NCBI GenBank assembly: GCA_016295455.1 | Contig: JAEDLE010000071.1 | Coordinates: 1 to 5,973, forward strand | Origin: Bacteroidales bacterium | Lineage (GTDB): Bacteria > Bacteroidota > Bacteroidia > Bacteroidales > UBA932 | Reading direction: 5' to 3' | DNA length: 5,973 nt | Shown here: one piece after another, positions 4,493 to 5,973 of the stretch | Layout of the letters: each line of letters opens with the position of its first letter | How positions within the stretch are numbered: the first letter of the stretch is position 1 | Notes under the pieces: model-generated | Databases searched by the model: none | What the model was told of the DNA's origin: nothing | Seen by the model: only the letters and a program-made list of their open reading frames with translations | Made by a program: the position numbers and the translations under genes

Positions 4493-5973
4493 ATGCCTCA
4501 GGAAGGAAACATCACAATCCGTCACGCGAGGGAGAACAATCTCAAGGATGTCAGTATAGAGATACCCAGGAACCGTCTGGTGGTCATCACCGGCATATCC
4601 GGTTCGGGAAAATCCTCTCTTGCCTTCGACACCCTTTTCGCAGAGGGCCAGAGACGCTTCGCGGAAAGTCTCTCGTCATATGCCAGGCAGTTTCTGGGAA
4701 GGATGTCCAAGCCGGACGTGGAACTCATCGAAGGCCTGCCGCCTGCCATAGCCATAGAACAGAAAGTCAATGTGCGCAACCCGCGCTCGACCGTGGCAAC
4801 CACCACGGAGATATATGATTATCTCCGGCTGGTGTTCGCCAGGATAGGCCGTACCTACTCACCGGTCAGCGGAGATGAGGTCAAGTGTCACAGTACCAAT
4901 GATGTGATGGCATATATGATCGATTCCGCGGCGGTGTCGGCCTACGTTCTGGCAGATTTCGGCTGGGACCGGAAAGAGGACAAGGTGTCAGCCCTGCTTT
5001 CCCTTATGGAACAGGGATATACCAGGCTATGGGCTGACGGCTGCATATGCAGGATCGATCAGGTTGTTGCGGATGCCGGTGCCGGAAAGACACCGGAAAA
5101 GCTGCTGCTGCTCGTGGACAGGGTAAAGCTGCCCCTACCGGAATCATTCCAAGGGGATATGGAAACCCGGATACGTTCATCTGTAGAGAATGCATTCAGC
5201 ATAGGCGGGGGCTCGGTAATAATACGCAAGCAATTCCCTGACAGGGAAGAGGAACGGCACTTCAGCAGTTCCTTCGAGGCGGACGGAATCCGTTTCCGCC
5301 AGCCGGACGAGTATATGTTCAGTTTCAACAGCCCTCTCGGGGCCTGCCCCGTATGCGGCGGACTGGGACAGGTCATCGGCATAAGCGAGGACCTGGTCGT
5401 TCCCGACAAGAGCAAGAGCATATACGACGGCGCCATATCCTGCTGGAGGGGTGAGAAGATGGGCTGGTTCAAGGACCACCTCATCTCAGTGGCGGAACGT
5501 TACCATATTCCCATATTCACACCTTATTGTGAACTGTCTCAGGAGGTTCGGGACCTGATATGGAAAGGCTGTGACACGGGGGATGAGGCTACGAGTCTGG
5601 TCGGTCTGGATGAATTCTTCAGGTGGGTCGAGTCCAACAAGTACAAGATCCAGTACAAGTATATGCTGAGCCGGTTTTCCGGGAAGACCAGCTGCCAGGA
5701 GTGCAGGGGAAGCCGTCTGCGCAAGGATGCCCTGTATGTAAAAGTTGGCGGGAAGGACATACATCAGCTGCTTTCGATGACCGTTGCTGAACTTCTGGCT
5801 TTCTTCCGTGATCTTCAGCTGAGTGATTACGAAAGGCATGTGGCGGGGAAGGCGGTGGAGGAGATAGTCTCCAGACTCAGGTGCATAGACGATGTCGGCC
5901 TGTCTTACCTTACTCTCAGCCGTTCCTGCAACACACTTTCGGGAGGGGAGAGCCAGAGGGTGAACCTCGTGAC
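4493..5973 (+). CDS. uvrA: UvrA, excinuclease ABC subunit A (3' truncated by window)
   Basis: The first 493 codons are visible; full UvrA is about 940 residues. UvrA is the damage-recognition ATPase of nucleotide excision repair and acts with UvrB and UvrC. Seen here are ITIRHARENNLKDVSIEIPR (7-26), Walker A GISGSGKS (34-41), FDTLFAEGQRRFAESLSSYARQFLGRM (45-71), PPAIAIEQK and NPRSTVATTTEIYDYLRL (97-114). Further on are FSFNSPLGACPVCGGLG (276-292), a CQEC pair (401-404) and the ABC signature LSGGESQRV (482-490). The start ATG lies 4 bp after the ATPase stop, and homology begins within a few residues. The CxxC pair that precedes FSFN in E. coli UvrA is missing (EADGIRFRQPDEY in its place), while Cys285 and Cys288 remain. 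The RFAESLSSYARQ and RTYSPVSG forms resemble one of the two UvrA paralogues I recall in Bacteroidota. The second ATPase half lies beyond the window. Confidence 0.97.
   Translation, partial: MPQEGNITIRHARENNLKDVSIEIPRNRLVVITGISGSGKSSLAFDTLFAEGQRRFAESLSSYARQFLGRMSKPDVELIEGLPPAIAIEQKVNVRNPRSTVATTTEIYDYLRLVFARIGRTYSPVSGDEVKCHSTNDVMAYMIDSAAVSAYVLADFGWDRKEDKVSALLSLMEQGYTRLWADGCICRIDQVVADAGAGKTPEKLLLLVDRVKLPLPESFQGDMETRIRSSVENAFSIGGGSVIIRKQFPDREEERHFSSSFEADGIRFRQPDEYMFSFNSPLGACPVCGGLGQVIGISEDLVVPDKSKSIYDGAISCWRGEKMGWFKDHLISVAERYHIPIFTPYCELSQEVRDLIWKGCDTGDEATSLVGLDEFFRWVESNKYKIQYKYMLSRFSGKTSCQECRGSRLRKDALYVKVGGKDIHQLLSMTVAELLAFFRDLQLSDYERHVAGKAVEEIVSRLRCIDDVGLSYLTLSRSCNTLSGGESQRVNLV

Noticed and set aside
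5047..5839. Several open frames on both strands within 5047-5839
   Set aside because: All lie inside uvrA, whose frame is continuous from 4493 to the window end with family motifs throughout.

Overview
The window reads as a piece of a Bacteroidales-type (Bacteroidota) genome. Two things support this. The tRNA promoter matches the Bacteroidota -33/-7 consensus (TTTG, 20 bp, TAnnTTTG), and the start codons lack strong Shine-Dalgarno sequences. The UvrA and the short CstA also look like the forms found in that phylum. The genus cannot be fixed from the sequence alone.

Left part (1 to about 975): this is the end of a gene cluster read rightwards. It holds the last 28 codons of an unidentified protein, a 63-residue protein with a C-x2-C-x20-H-x3-C arrangement, and a one-Cys OhrR/MarR peroxide-sensing repressor. 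The genes are 12 and 4 bp apart. A decayed transposase OrfA-like gene follows, broken off after its helix-turn-helix region.

Middle part (about 975 to 1368): this is an intergenic junction. It holds an intact tRNA-Asp(GTC) on the minus strand with its promoter and terminator. A second copy of the tRNA 3' end (T arm, acceptor strand and terminator edge, 35 bp exact) lies 177 bp to the left. The roughly 115 bp between them fold into nested hairpins and contain a 15-bp inverted copy of the tRNA variable/T-arm region. Duplicated tRNA 3' ends are the usual mark of integrative elements. The broken transposase and a clear codon-usage change at this point (ATC/CGN to the left, ATA/AGR to the right) suggest an island boundary. 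A chimeric assembly is the main alternative.

Right part (1369 to the end): three closely spaced rightward genes look like one operon. They are a short CstA-family transporter, a DUF853/HerA-like ATPase with a long charged C-terminal tail, and the first half of a UvrA excision nuclease subunit that runs off the window. The uvrA start lies 4 bp after the ATPase stop. This UvrA lacks the first CxxC pair of the zinc module found in E. coli UvrA.

I did not find a convincing new multi-gene system. The points most worth following up are the tRNA-Asp junction, the small Cys/His protein next to ohrR, and the ATPase-uvrA coupling.
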